Assembly: GCA_946477995.1 (NCBI GenBank)
Contig: CAMLAI010000007.1
Coordinates: 1 to 37,852 of the forward strand
Source: an uncultured Gilliamella sp.
GTDB taxonomy: Bacteria > Pseudomonadota > Gammaproteobacteria > Enterobacterales > Orbaceae
Reading direction: 5' to 3'
DNA length: 37,852 nucleotides
The position numbers were made by a program, and so were the translations under genes. This document shows positions 8,591 to 17,452 of the stretch, one piece after another; the stretch's first letter is position 1, and each line of letters begins with the position of its first letter. Below the pieces are notes generated by a model, which did not search any database, was not told the DNA's origin, and worked only from the letters and a program-made list of their open reading frames with translations.

Positions 8591-9457
8591 TTATTTTTGT
8601 GATAATTTGCTGTGGTATTGACGGCGGTATTCGGTTGGTGTGCGTTCGGTTTTTTTTCTAAAAATTCGGCAAAAGTAGTTACTATCTTGAAAGCCCGATG
8701 CTTGTGCGACTTCTTTGACATTTAAATCATAATTTTTCAATAGTGATTTGGCATATTCTATACGTACATGATTTAAATATTCATTTAAGCCAATTTTGCC
8801 TTCGCGTTGAAATAGATGAGATAAATAGTTAGGCGAGATATAAAACATATTGGCTAAAAAGTCGCGGGTGATATCGTCACAAAAATGGGTATCGATATAT
8901 TGTCGGATCGCTTGAAAAATGCTTGCCGTTTTCGATGCAGTTTCGACATTGACATTGAGCAGATCTAAGGTATTACTCAGTAGACTTTGTATCAAAAAAT
9001 GCGCGGTTTGATTATTTTCTGCTGGTTGATTATGCCAAGTTAGTTCGGCGAGTGCTTGAATAATAAAAGCACCGACTCGTGGACCGCGCCTTAACGTATT
9101 GATTTGACCATAAGAGGTAAATTGGTTGCCATTCCAATGTAGTAAACTGAGGTTAATTTGTTGTTTGGCAAATAAAATGGTTAAAGTGGTGACAGGCTCT
9201 TCTAGAATGGGTTTATTCCAACTATGGACCACAGTATATAAGAGATCATGGGCTGAAAGCGTTTTGTGAATAATATTGCCGGCATTATCAGTCAATTGAA
9301 TTTGTTGTGTACCTTCCAGCACAATCTCTATCTTCGGAAAATCAAGCTGGAATGCTTGCAGTGTTGGTGCATTGCTATTATCGGCAAAGAAGATGTGATT
9401 GATCTTCATTTGTCCGTTAACCAGCTTAGTTAGTGTGTTGTTGATGGATATTTTCAT
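8591..9457 (-). CDS. AraC-family transcriptional regulator
   Basis: This 288-residue protein has the double-HTH AraC/XylS domain at the C-terminus: 'DDITRDFLANMFYISPNYLSHLFQREGKIGLNEYLNHVRIEYAKSLLKNYDLNVKEVAQASGFQDSNYFCRIFRKKTERTPTEYRRQY' (about 195-283, quoted by motif; key residues GFQDSNYF and TPTEYR). The first ~165 residues are a cupin-like sensory domain ('HKTLSAHDLLYTVVHSWNKP'). It is convergent with the LysR gene and divergent from fsa, with 255 bp between. It may control itself or the fsa promoter, but no site is evident. Sugar metabolism is a guess from AraC-family habits and the aldolase neighbour. Confidence 0.85.
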   Translation of the reverse strand: MKISINNTLTKLVNGQMKINHIFFADNSNAPTLQAFQLDFPKIEIVLEGTQQIQLTDNAGNIIHKTLSAHDLLYTVVHSWNKPILEEPVTTLTILFAKQQINLSLLHWNGNQFTSYGQINTLRRGPRVGAFIIQALAELTWHNQPAENNQTAHFLIQSLLSNTLDLLNVNVETASKTASIFQAIRQYIDTHFCDDITRDFLANMFYISPNYLSHLFQREGKIGLNEYLNHVRIEYAKSLLKNYDLNVKEVAQASGFQDSNYFCRIFRKKTERTPTEYRRQYHSKLSQK

Positions 9458-9712
9458 GCTATTTAAGTGAGTATGATATCAAGAAATACACGCTGTTTTA
9501 TAGAGTATATTCCGTGAATGATGAAAGCAAAGAATAATAAAATATCTTTATAATTAAATGTATTAATTATGTGATCAAGATCTCATTTTTATATTTAGCG
9601 TACAAAAATCCAGTAAATAGCAAAATCGTCTTCTAGGCTAACAAAACAATATTTTTTACTATGCTAGTGTCTTATCACTTAGATAATTAACCTATATACC
9701 AAGGGGCATAGT

Positions 9713-10375
9713 ATGGAATTATATTTAGATACAGCGGATATTTCAGCAATTAAACGCCTTGCTGCAATATTGCCAATTAAAGGTGTCACGACTAATCCAA
9801 GTATTGTGGCAAAATCAGAAAAGCCGATTTTTGAATTGTTAGCCGAGTTACAAGATCTGTTAGGTTCGGATAAAGTGCTTTTTGCTCAAGTATTGTCGAA
9901 CCAGGCTAAAGAGATGATAAAAGAAGCTGAGCAACTAAGAAAAGCCGTGCCAACTATTGTAACTAAAATACCTGTTAATGCCGAAGGTTTAATTGCCATA
10001 AAGGAATTGAGCAAACAAGGAATACCAACTTTAGGCACGGCGGTATATGGAGCGGGACAGGGTTTTTTAGGCGCGCTTGCTGGGGCAAAATATATAGCGC
10101 CTTATGTTAATCGTATTGATGCGCAAGGCGGCAATAGTAAAGAGACAATTCAAGAGTTACAGACATTATTAGATTTACATTGTCCTGAATCTATGGTGTT
10201 AGCTGCCAGTTTTAGAACACCACGGCAAGCGTTGGATTGTTTATTAGCTGGATGTCAATCAATTACGTTACCTGTTGATGTGGCTGAACAATTTATTTCT
10301 GATCCGGCTGTTGATGCAGCAATAGTAAAGTTTGAGCAAGATTGGTGCCGTGCTTTTGGTTCCTTAACTTACTAA
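9713..10375 (+). CDS. fsa: Fructose-6-phosphate aldolase
   Basis: The length is exactly the family's 220 residues. It starts [10 protein letters not shown] and contains GVTTNPSI (24-31), the Schiff-base lysine K85 in '[12 protein letters not shown]', '[15 protein letters not shown]' and '[12 protein letters not shown]'. These match E. coli FsaA/FsaB nearly throughout. The enzyme is a cytosolic decameric class I aldolase of the transaldolase family. It cleaves fructose 6-phosphate to dihydroxyacetone and glyceraldehyde 3-phosphate, or runs related aldol reactions. AAGGGG 7-12 bases before the ATG is a strong ribosome-binding site. FsaA and FsaB cannot be told apart here. The gene appears to be transcribed alone, as 150 bp separate it from the next gene. 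Confidence 0.95.
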   Translation: MELYLDTADISAIKRLAAILPIKGVTTNPSIVAKSEKPIFELLAELQDLLGSDKVLFAQVLSNQAKEMIKEAEQLRKAVPTIVTKIPVNAEGLIAIKELSKQGIPTLGTAVYGAGQGFLGALAGAKYIAPYVNRIDAQGGNSKETIQELQTLLDLHCPESMVLAASFRTPRQALDCLLAGCQSITLPVDVAEQFISDPAVDAAIVKFEQDWCRAFGSLTY

Positions 10376-10526
10376 GTCAAACTGTCAATACTATTGCGTG
10401 CATTGCTTGTAAAGCTAAGGTTTAATTGCGGTATTGAACGCAAAACGGTTAAATAAAAAGTTGGCTATATTTTGGTTATTTTATTGTATGATAATGCTAA
10501 TAACATGGAATGAAAGGATCTTAAAT

Positions 10527-11315
10527 ATGACAGAACAACATAAGAGAGTGATTGTTAATGCAATATTGACAGTGGTTAAAATTGAAAAAATATCCCATAG
10601 TTTTATTCGATTACACTTTACTTGTAGTAAGCCACTCACGATTGATAAGTCTTGGGTTTGTCCACATATTAAATTACTCTTTACTGATCCTGAATCTGGT
10701 CAGATTCCTTTTCCACAGTTAGATGAAAATAATAAAATTATTGTTAATGAACGAACTCGCCAATTGGCTCGAACTTATAGTGTGCGTTATTTTGATGAAG
10801 CAACACAACAATTGGCAATTGATTTTGCTATTCACCCAGAAGGTTTGGCAACGTTATGGGCACAGCGGGCAACTGTTGGTGATCAAGTTGGTGTAGTTGG
10901 GGTTGTATCTAAATTAAACGTTGATGATCAGCAGTTAGTTTTTATGGGCGATATCGCTGCCGTGCCTACTATTAGTTACGCTATTGAGCACTTGCCTGAT
11001 TATCAAAAAGTCAATGCCTTTATTGAAGTTAATCATCCAACCGATGTATTACCCTTACCCGTTCGTGACAACCAACAAATTCATTGGTTAGTCCGTGACA
11101 AAGGACAACCAAGTCAACTGATTGATAGCATACTGGCGACAGATTTTACGGATAATCCACCACTCCTTTTTTGGGGGGGAATGGAGGCATCGCTAGCACA
11201 GCAGCTGCGTCGAGCGCTAAAAGACAAATATAGTAATTTGCCAGCCGACGCATTCCAAATTACCAGCTATTGGCGTGAAGGATTAGCTGAAGGGCAATTT
11301 AAACACCGTGAATAA
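10527..11315 (+). CDS. Siderophore-interacting protein / ferric-chelate reductase (YqjH-like)
   Basis: The 262-residue product matches the SIP/ViuB/YqjH flavoreductase family. An N-terminal beta-barrel contains the flavin motif 'RTYSVRYFD', then 'IDFAIHPEGLATLWAQRATVGDQVGVVG'. The C-terminal NAD(P)H-binding half has 'LLFWGGMEASLAQQLRRAL' and ends in the characteristic 'ITSYWREGLAEGQFKH'. The enzyme reduces ferric chelates in the cytosol to release Fe2+. I chose the ATG at 10527 because GAAAGGATC lies just upstream and the product then has family length (E. coli YqjH 254). A start 93 bases earlier would add an unrelated hydrophobic leader. No siderophore importer or Fur box is seen in the window. 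Confidence 0.88.
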   Translation: MTEQHKRVIVNAILTVVKIEKISHSFIRLHFTCSKPLTIDKSWVCPHIKLLFTDPESGQIPFPQLDENNKIIVNERTRQLARTYSVRYFDEATQQLAIDFAIHPEGLATLWAQRATVGDQVGVVGVVSKLNVDDQQLVFMGDIAAVPTISYAIEHLPDYQKVNAFIEVNHPTDVLPLPVRDNQQIHWLVRDKGQPSQLIDSILATDFTDNPPLLFWGGMEASLAQQLRRALKDKYSNLPADAFQITSYWREGLAEGQFKHRE

Positions 11316-11332
11316 TTAATTATTCTTATTGT

Positions 11333-11944
11333 ATGAATATTCTTGCACATTTACATTTGGCAACATTGGCAAACAGTTCCTTGATTGGGAATAGTGTTGC
11401 CGATTTTGTGAAAGGTGATCCCTATTTAGCTTATCCACAAACTATTGCAGATGGCATTATGCTTCACCGAAGAATCGATAGCCTAATCGATTCTTTACCC
11501 GAAGTGAAGCAAGCTAAACAGTTATTTAGAAAAACTCACCAGCGAGTGGCGCCTATTGCATTAGATATTGTTTGGGATCATTTTTTGTCTAAATACTGGT
11601 CAGAGTATGGTATAAAATCTTATGCTGCCGTAGCTGAATTTAACCAGTTGACTAAAGAGCAAATTGCCCCTTTTATTACTGATTATCCACCCGATTATCA
11701 ATATTTTATGCAGTCAATGTGGCAAGGTAAATGGCTTGAAAATTATGCTGATATCGAATTTATTGAAAAAGTACTTAAAGGTATGGCCGCGCGAAGACCT
11801 AGACTCAGTTTATTAAAAGAGACAATTGTTGATATTAAGCTACATTATTCAGCGCTTGAATCACTTTTTTTTAAGTTATATCCCCAAATGGTAAAATTTG
11901 TTAGTTCCAATCATTTTCAAGAAAACAGGCGATTATCGAAATAA
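11333..11944 (+). CDS. acpH: Acyl carrier protein phosphodiesterase
   Basis: The 203-residue product (E. coli AcpH 193) begins MNILAHLHLATL and carries 'SVADFVKGDPYLAYP', 'GIMLHRRIDSLIDSLPEVKQA', 'VAPIALDIVWDHFLSKYW' and 'VLKGMAARRPRL'. These are the conserved His/Asp-rich metal-binding blocks of this HD-like family. It hydrolyses holo-ACP to apo-ACP, removing the 4'-phosphopantetheine arm. It is only 17 bases downstream of the SIP gene and probably shares its transcript, although the functional link is unclear. The last ~10 residues ('NHFQENRRLSK') extend past the E. coli end. Confidence 0.93.
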   Translation: MNILAHLHLATLANSSLIGNSVADFVKGDPYLAYPQTIADGIMLHRRIDSLIDSLPEVKQAKQLFRKTHQRVAPIALDIVWDHFLSKYWSEYGIKSYAAVAEFNQLTKEQIAPFITDYPPDYQYFMQSMWQGKWLENYADIEFIEKVLKGMAARRPRLSLLKETIVDIKLHYSALESLFFKLYPQMVKFVSSNHFQENRRLSK

Positions 11945-11972
11945 GTTTAGTTAATCAACTTACCCGATAATC
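11931..11972. terminator. Hairpin between convergent acpH and hydrolase genes
   Basis: Nested inverted repeats: gattatcg (11931-11938) pairs with cgataatc (11965-11972), and taagtt (11942-11947) pairs with aactta (11957-11962). The stem includes the acpH stop codon, and TTT follows on the plus strand. The convergent gene order makes a terminator likely, but the U-tract is short. Confidence 0.5.
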
Positions 11973-11980
11973 TTTAGTTG

Positions 11981-14062
11981 TTAATTTGGAATAGTAAGTT
12001 TACCGTTTTCTTTCTTAATGACATTGTTACGATTTGGTGATTGTGAAATCGGCACTAAGTTTTTAATGGTAGCATCAAGGGTAATGTCATTATTACTTGC
12101 TCGTGGTTTTGTATGAACAACTTGGCTTTCAGGCAGGGTTGCTTTATTCGTTAGATTTGCCCATAACCACTCCATTGCATCTTCACCATAATAATCTATA
12201 GGAAGTAAAATGTTTTCAAATGGCGGTTTACCATCTAAATAGCTAGTGTTTTCAACTTCTATGTAACGTAATTGTGAATTTTTACCTTCAACTTGGCTAT
12301 TTAATGCGACATAAGCTCGTGATGTGTAATCCGGTAATTGTTTGACATTATTACGGCCATGTACAATATAGGTTTTAATTCCATTTAAATTAGCCGAAGC
12401 AATGATCTGACCCATACCATATTGAACGCGCGGATCGTTTATTTTTTTATATAAACATATAGCCCCTTTACTATTATAATCAATGTTTTCTTTGCTTTCA
12501 GAGCTAGAATAGAAATCCCTTCTAGGTGAAATCACATCTTCATTATTGACCAATGCTAATGCAGTTGAATCATTACCAATCCATACAGGTAAATGTCCAT
12601 CAGATAATCCCCAAAGTTGTTCAAAGGCGACTTCCTTTAATGGTGCAACTTTACCGGTATAGTAAATGGGATTTTGTTGTGTGCTAGCAACCGAATAGTT
12701 GCACATTCTTTCGGTGATGTCGTAGTGTCCGTAAGCGCTAATGTATTGATAAGGTAAACTGACCGTTTCTTTAAAATAAAAATAGGGTAATTGGATATCC
12801 ATTTCAGGCGTCCACCCATATTTATGCAGCTTTTCAAGCGCTTCTTCAGGTGTGCCTTCTTTTAATAGTTTTGCTTGTTTTAAGTCATTACAGCGGTTTT
12901 GTGAAAAAACATATTTATCGGCAAAAGGAATATACTTATCTTTATTGTTTTCGATAATTGCTGGCACAGCACAAGGGATATAAAGTGAAGCGTATGCGCT
13001 GTATTCTGCTATCGATTGATATTGAATTTTAACAGGTGTATTTTTACCGAATTGTACGCTAGCGGCTATTTTTTTGGAATAAGGTACAATTTGTGGGTTA
13101 ACTGCAACGATTCCTTTTATAATGTTATTTTTGTCAAGCTCGCCCGCTTTGAGTGCTGCGCCGCCACCATCACTCGCTCCATAGACTAATACTAATGTAT
13201 TGTCTTTGTTGTATTTGATTGTTTTATCCGGTGAATATAATGTGTTGATTTGATAAAATGCAAATTCAATGGATTGTAAAACAAATTCCCCCCAACGCTG
13301 CTCTGAATTCTGTCTTGAATGCAGTTGTTTTATGGCGTAGCGGTTGGGATAAGCTTTAACATACCTTTCTCGATTGTTAATATCTGGTTTAAAAAGAAGA
13401 TTATCTGTTTGTGTTTTGCCATCAATGGCAAATCCACGCTGGTTAGTGATATCATAAATACCGTTGCCTAATCCTTTATCATTGTAAACAACTGCACAGT
13501 TGTGACGTAATCCCCATAATCCTCTAATTTGTACATCGTGGGCATTAAATAATCCATCGGAATCGGTGGCAGGCACCGCAACAATACAAGGTTTGTTTTT
13601 ATCAAAATCCAAGGGGATTTGTAATAATAAACCGACAGTTTCTTCTTTATTTTTAAGGGTAGCTAAAACCTCAGTACCTGCCACTTTGCCATCAAATAAT
13701 GGGGTTAAGGTTTTACGCTGATAACCAAAAAGAGTGCCTTCTCCCGTTTTAGTATCAATAAATCGGTTAAGTTTTAATTGCCTTAGTTCTTGAGTTGTTG
13801 GTTGCGTAGGGTTAGCCTGCTTAAGATTGATTTTAGTTGTTGATAGCGGTGTAAAGCCTAAACCCGCTGTGGCTAAGTCATCGCTATCACCATCATAATA
13901 GTTTGTACTTTCGATGGTTAACCATTGAGGTTTTACAATAGTATTATTCTCTTCACGGTTAATATTTAAACGTGTATTACCTTTGGCCTGTACTGTAAAA
14001 GCAATCGTAGTTGTAGTAAGCAGAATTAATGATGTTAATATTTTTATAGTTCTTGTGTTCAT
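11981..14062 (-). CDS. Secreted 3-hydroxybutyrate-oligomer-hydrolase homologue with altered catalytic motifs
   Basis: The 693-residue product starts at the ATG at 14062, preceded by AAAAAAGGA. A TTG 39 bases upstream would give a poorer signal peptide. Residues 1-26 form a signal peptide ending VQA. Family hallmarks of 3HB-oligomer hydrolases are present: 'YYDGDSDDLATAGLG', 'GKVAGTEVLA', 'PCIVAVPATDSDG', the nucleophile elbow 'VYGASDGGGAALKAGE' with S297, and a C-terminal 'WANLTNKATLPESQVVHTKPR'. By memory, the family reads GRSDAL, VNHxSRPY and QHFDAF in the next conserved blocks. Here these are GRNNVK (about 569-574), PDYTSRAY and SYLDGK (about 607-612), so the expected Asp and His are absent. 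It may be inactive, or an esterase with other residues. It is convergent with acpH and follows ilvY in the same orientation with 113 bp between. Confidence 0.8.
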   Translation of the reverse strand: MNTRTIKILTSLILLTTTTIAFTVQAKGNTRLNINREENNTIVKPQWLTIESTNYYDGDSDDLATAGLGFTPLSTTKINLKQANPTQPTTQELRQLKLNRFIDTKTGEGTLFGYQRKTLTPLFDGKVAGTEVLATLKNKEETVGLLLQIPLDFDKNKPCIVAVPATDSDGLFNAHDVQIRGLWGLRHNCAVVYNDKGLGNGIYDITNQRGFAIDGKTQTDNLLFKPDINNRERYVKAYPNRYAIKQLHSRQNSEQRWGEFVLQSIEFAFYQINTLYSPDKTIKYNKDNTLVLVYGASDGGGAALKAGELDKNNIIKGIVAVNPQIVPYSKKIAASVQFGKNTPVKIQYQSIAEYSAYASLYIPCAVPAIIENNKDKYIPFADKYVFSQNRCNDLKQAKLLKEGTPEEALEKLHKYGWTPEMDIQLPYFYFKETVSLPYQYISAYGHYDITERMCNYSVASTQQNPIYYTGKVAPLKEVAFEQLWGLSDGHLPVWIGNDSTALALVNNEDVISPRRDFYSSSESKENIDYNSKGAICLYKKINDPRVQYGMGQIIASANLNGIKTYIVHGRNNVKQLPDYTSRAYVALNSQVEGKNSQLRYIEVENTSYLDGKPPFENILLPIDYYGEDAMEWLWANLTNKATLPESQVVHTKPRASNNDITLDATIKNLVPISQSPNRNNVIKKENGKLTIPN

Positions 14063-14175
14063 GAAAATATTTCCTTTTTTAACAACCAAGCTTGTCGTCA
14101 AATTATTTTTTATGTTGCTTGCAGTATTAATAATGTAACTATTTTCTAGGTAAATGATTATACACGATATTTTGT

Positions 14176-15081
14176 TTATTGGGATTGGTTTGGTAAATTA
14201 AGATTGCATAATCCCCAAAACGCCGCGATAATTTTTTCTGATAAACGTCTTTTTTGAACACAGATCCCAACGTCAAACGGTTCCATTAAATTGGTTGACC
14301 ATTCAGTAATTCTTTCCCGAATTCTTTCAGGGCTATTTTCCATAACAACTTTAGGTAATAAGGCTACACCGCAACCTAGTGCAACCATAGAAACAATTGC
14401 CTCGTGACCTGCAACTGTTGCATAAATTTTGGGGCTCATGATTTTTTGCTGTTTAAACCACAAATCAATGCGGTGCCGGCTTGGGCCATGTTCCGGCAAA
14501 ATAAAGGGTATATTATGCCAATCCGGTTTTTTTTGGTGTAATTTATCACTAAATGAGCTATTGAGCTTGGGTATGAGTAACACCATCTCTATTTCACCAA
14601 ATTTTAAAAATTCGACTCCTGAAGGTAATTGTTTTGGTTTGCCTGCAATGGCTAAATCGACTTGATTGGACTGGATTTTTTCAACCGCATCTGCCGCATC
14701 GCCGGTTGAGAGTTTAATTTCTACAAGAGGATAATTAATTCGAAAGCGGTCAAGTATTTCAGGTAAATGGCTGTAAGCGGCTGTTACTGAACAAAATAGG
14801 GTTAATTCGCCAACTAATTGTTGATTGGATTGATCTAATTCTTGGCGCACTTGCTGATGCAAACTGATTACTTGCTGGGCAAAACGTTTTACCTTTTCCC
14901 CTTCTTGCGTTATTTGTACTTGGCGATTATCACGAATAAAAAGGGCATGACCAAAATGTTCTTCTAAGCGTTGTATTTGTCTGGATAACGTCGAAGGGCT
15001 TACATGCATAGCATCGGCGGTCATACCAAAATGGCATGTTTCGCATAAATGTAAGAACAATTTTAAATCACGAATATTCAT
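14176..15081 (-). CDS. ilvY: LysR-type regulator IlvY
   Basis: The 301-residue product matches E. coli IlvY along its length: 'RDLKLFLHLCETCHFGMTADAMHVSPSTLSRQIQRLEE' (HTH), 'GELTLFCSVTAAYSHLPEILDRFR', 'IKLSTGDAADAVEKI' and 'YATVAGHEAIVSMVALGCGVALLPKVV'. I chose ATG 15081 (MNIRDLK) over a start 57 bases earlier because E. coli IlvY begins MDLRDLK. IlvY activates ilvC (acetohydroxy acid isomeroreductase) when bound to acetolactate or acetohydroxybutyrate. In E. coli ilvC lies divergently next to it. Here the divergent neighbour is prfC and no ilvC is in the window. Two LysR-like inverted repeats lie in the divergent region. Confidence 0.93.
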   Translation of the reverse strand: MNIRDLKLFLHLCETCHFGMTADAMHVSPSTLSRQIQRLEEHFGHALFIRDNRQVQITQEGEKVKRFAQQVISLHQQVRQELDQSNQQLVGELTLFCSVTAAYSHLPEILDRFRINYPLVEIKLSTGDAADAVEKIQSNQVDLAIAGKPKQLPSGVEFLKFGEIEMVLLIPKLNSSFSDKLHQKKPDWHNIPFILPEHGPSRHRIDLWFKQQKIMSPKIYATVAGHEAIVSMVALGCGVALLPKVVMENSPERIRERITEWSTNLMEPFDVGICVQKRRLSEKIIAAFWGLCNLNLPNQSQ

Positions 15082-15114
15082 AACAAAATCCAATTTATAC
15101 TGAAAGCTAGGTTT

Positions 15115-15173
15115 TTTTGCAAACTTGCAAAACAGCACCTAATCAATACTAGTTTATGCAAACATTATGCATA
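15115..15173. promoter_or_regulatory. Two candidate IlvY operators
   Basis: Site 1 is the perfect 18-bp palindrome TTTTGCAAACTTGCAAAA (15115-15132). Site 2 is TATGCA-AACATTA-TGCATA (15155-15173). Both contain TGCAAAC, and their centres are about 40 bp apart, close to four helical turns. Site 1 is 34 bases upstream of the ilvY ATG. LysR proteins bind paired inverted repeats of this kind beside their own promoter. The assignment rests on position and symmetry. Confidence 0.55.
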
Positions 15174-15269
15174 GATAAACCAATAACGCAAATAACTGCA
15201 ATGGTAAAAATTAACAAGTTCTGTTAAAATGCCCGATTATTTTTGTGCAGGATAATTATCGTTAATTTT

Positions 15270-16862
15270 ATGACAGAACAAGCTTATTTAGATGAAGTAA
15301 ATGCGCGTCGCACTTTTGCTATTATTTCACATCCCGATGCTGGTAAAACAACCATTACAGAAAAAGTGTTGCTATTTGGTCATGCCATTCAAACAGCTGG
15401 AACGGTAAAAGGTCGAGGTGCGAATGCCCAGCACGCTAAATCCGACTGGATGGAGATGGAAAAGCAGCGTGGTATTTCGATTACAACTTCTGTCATGCAG
15501 TTTCCTTATAATCAATGTCTAGTCAATTTACTTGATACCCCAGGGCATGAAGACTTCTCAGAAGATACTTATCGAACTTTAACGGCCGTTGATAGTTGTT
15601 TAATGGTGATTGATGCAGCAAAAGGGGTTGAAGATCGTACGCGTAAATTAATGGAAGTAACGCGTTTACGTAATACGCCGATTTTGACTTTTATGAATAA
15701 GTTAGATCGTGATATTCGTGATCCTTTAGAATTACTCGATGAAGTTGAGAACGAGCTCAATATTATGTGTGCACCGATTACTTGGCCTATTGGTTGTGGC
15801 AAGTTATTTAAAGGTGTGTACCATTTAGCCAAAGATGAAACTTATCTATATCAAACAGGTCAAGGACATACCATTCAAGAAGTCCGAGTTATTAAAGGGT
15901 TAACTAATCCTGAATTGGATAAAACTGTTGGCGATGATTTAGCCGCTCAGCTTCGTGAAGAGCTTGAATTAGTGCAAGGCGCATCGAATGAGTTCGATTT
16001 ACAAGCATTTTTATCCGGTGATTTAACCCCCGTCTTTTTTGGTACTGCATTAGGTAATTTTGGTGTTGATCATATGTTAGATGGCTTAACGGCTTGGGCT
16101 CCGCCACCGCAAGCTCGTCAAACGGATAAGCGAAAAGTCGAATCTAGCGAAGAAAAATTTAGTGGTTTTGTCTTTAAGATTCAAGCCAATATGGATCCAA
16201 AACACCGAGACCGCGTGGCATTTATGCGCATTGTGTCGGGTAAATATGAAAAAGGTATGAAATTGCGTCATGTTCGTCTTGCTAAAGATGTCAATATTTC
16301 TGATGCATTAACCTTTATGGCTGGCGATCGTGAACATGTAGAAGAGGCTTATGCCGGTGATATTATCGGATTACATAATCATGGTACTATTCAAATTGGT
16401 GACACCTTTACCCAAGGTGAAGATCTTAAGTTTACCGGTATTCCTAACTTTGCCCCGGAACTATTTCGCCGAATTCGTTTAAAAGATCCGCTAAAACAAA
16501 AGCAATTATTAAAAGGATTAGTGCAATTGTCTGAAGAGGGTGCTGTGCAGGTATTTCGACCATTAGCCAACAATGACTTAATTGTCGGGGCAGTTGGTGT
16601 ACTTCAGTTTGATGTGGTCGTTGCTCGATTAAAATCTGAATATAATGTTGAAGCCATTTATGAACCGGTAAATGTGACCACCGCACGCTGGGTAGAATGT
16701 AGTGACGCGAAGAAATTCGAAGAGTTTAAACGCAAATGTGAGCAAAATTTAGCGTTAGATGGGGGGGATAATTTATCCTATATTGCGCCAAGTATGGTTA
16801 ACTTAAATCTAACTCAAGAACGTTATCCAGATGTCGAATTTAGAAAAACACGGGAACATTAA
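15270..16862 (+). CDS. prfC: Peptide chain release factor 3
   Basis: The 530-residue GTPase (E. coli RF3 529) has P-loop HPDAGKTT (21-28), the switch region '[18 protein letters not shown]', G3 'DTPGHEDF' and G4 'NKLDRD'. The remainder matches E. coli RF3 closely ('[22 protein letters not shown]', '[30 protein letters not shown]'). RF3 recycles RF1/RF2 from the ribosome after peptide release. I chose ATG 15270 because E. coli RF3 begins at the equivalent site (MTLSPYLQEV); an upstream TTG at 15243 is unlikely. The ribosome-binding site is weak. The gene is divergent from ilvY, has its own promoter region including an inverted TTAACA/TGTTAA at 15211-15227, and ends in a strong terminator. Confidence 0.97.
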   Translation: MTEQAYLDEVNARRTFAIISHPDAGKTTITEKVLLFGHAIQTAGTVKGRGANAQHAKSDWMEMEKQRGISITTSVMQFPYNQCLVNLLDTPGHEDFSEDTYRTLTAVDSCLMVIDAAKGVEDRTRKLMEVTRLRNTPILTFMNKLDRDIRDPLELLDEVENELNIMCAPITWPIGCGKLFKGVYHLAKDETYLYQTGQGHTIQEVRVIKGLTNPELDKTVGDDLAAQLREELELVQGASNEFDLQAFLSGDLTPVFFGTALGNFGVDHMLDGLTAWAPPPQARQTDKRKVESSEEKFSGFVFKIQANMDPKHRDRVAFMRIVSGKYEKGMKLRHVRLAKDVNISDALTFMAGDREHVEEAYAGDIIGLHNHGTIQIGDTFTQGEDLKFTGIPNFAPELFRRIRLKDPLKQKQLLKGLVQLSEEGAVQVFRPLANNDLIVGAVGVLQFDVVVARLKSEYNVEAIYEPVNVTTARWVECSDAKKFEEFKRKCEQNLALDGGDNLSYIAPSMVNLNLTQERYPDVEFRKTREH

Positions 16863-16900
16863 TTGTTATTATTTTTCCATTGTTGTTTAAAAAAATAAAG

Positions 16901-16924
16901 AGCTGGGTTTTCCCAGCTTTTTTA
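16901..16924 (+). terminator. Rho-independent terminator of prfC
   Basis: agctggg-tttt-cccagct (16901-16918) is a perfect 7-bp stem with a 4-base loop, followed by at least five T. It lies 38 bases after the prfC stop. Confidence 0.93.
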
Positions 16925-17452
16925 TATTGTAGAGAAATTGAAACAATATAAAATAAAAGCGACTGTCAGTTCTAGTATTGGTACTTTGATGACTCAATTT
17001 ATTGCAATAACATGGCTGACCAGTTGACTGTCAACATTTACGACAAGATTTAAAGTGCCTGATTTTTAGATAAATAGTCGACCAAGAAAATCAAGATCGA
17101 TTACGTTGTAATTGACTCGTTTTTCTATCTCAATCCAATATTGTTATTGAACGCAACTTTTGACTTAGTTGATGACTTACATTTAACCAAACCGTTTTTA
17201 ATCTAGTCATGTCGTCAAAAATGTGGTGAGTAAATTGCCCTAATAGATTAGTGATACATTGTGCTTTCATATTATGAATTACTAGATTATCTTTTAGTTA
17301 AGATAGATAATAGAAAACTTACACCTCAATTTTTAATCAGATAAATTTATAGGATTAAATTTTTGAAAAAATTACTAGAAATTGCTGTCAGTTGTCTTTT
17401 TTAGTAATTTATTAAATTCATCATAGAATATGACATTTTAGGCGGAGAATAT
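16925..17452. other. Intergenic stretch with two close palindromes
   Basis: About 530 bp between prfC and ptrA contain no reading frame with coding character. Two palindromes lie 12 bases apart: TTATTGCAATAA (16999-17010, perfect) and GTTGAC-T-GTCAAC (17023-17035). CTGTCAGTT occurs at both ends (about 16964 and 17386). The last ~60 bases contain the ptrA promoter and its ribosome-binding site. Decayed gene sequence cannot be excluded, but I cannot recognise any. Confidence 0.5.

Noticed and set aside
10434..10526. N-terminal extension of the siderophore-interacting protein, 31 residues with a hydrophobic stretch
   Set aside because: The family is cytosolic and about 255-260 residues long, and a clear ribosome-binding site lies directly before the ATG at 10527.
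14063..14101. Earlier TTG start for the 3HB-oligomer-hydrolase homologue
   Set aside because: It would put 13 residues before a good signal peptide. The ATG at 14062 has an AAGGA ribosome-binding site.
15904..16686. Several 60-80 codon minus-strand frames inside prfC
   Set aside because: They are shadows of a strongly conserved coding gene and have no ribosome-binding sites or recognisable products.
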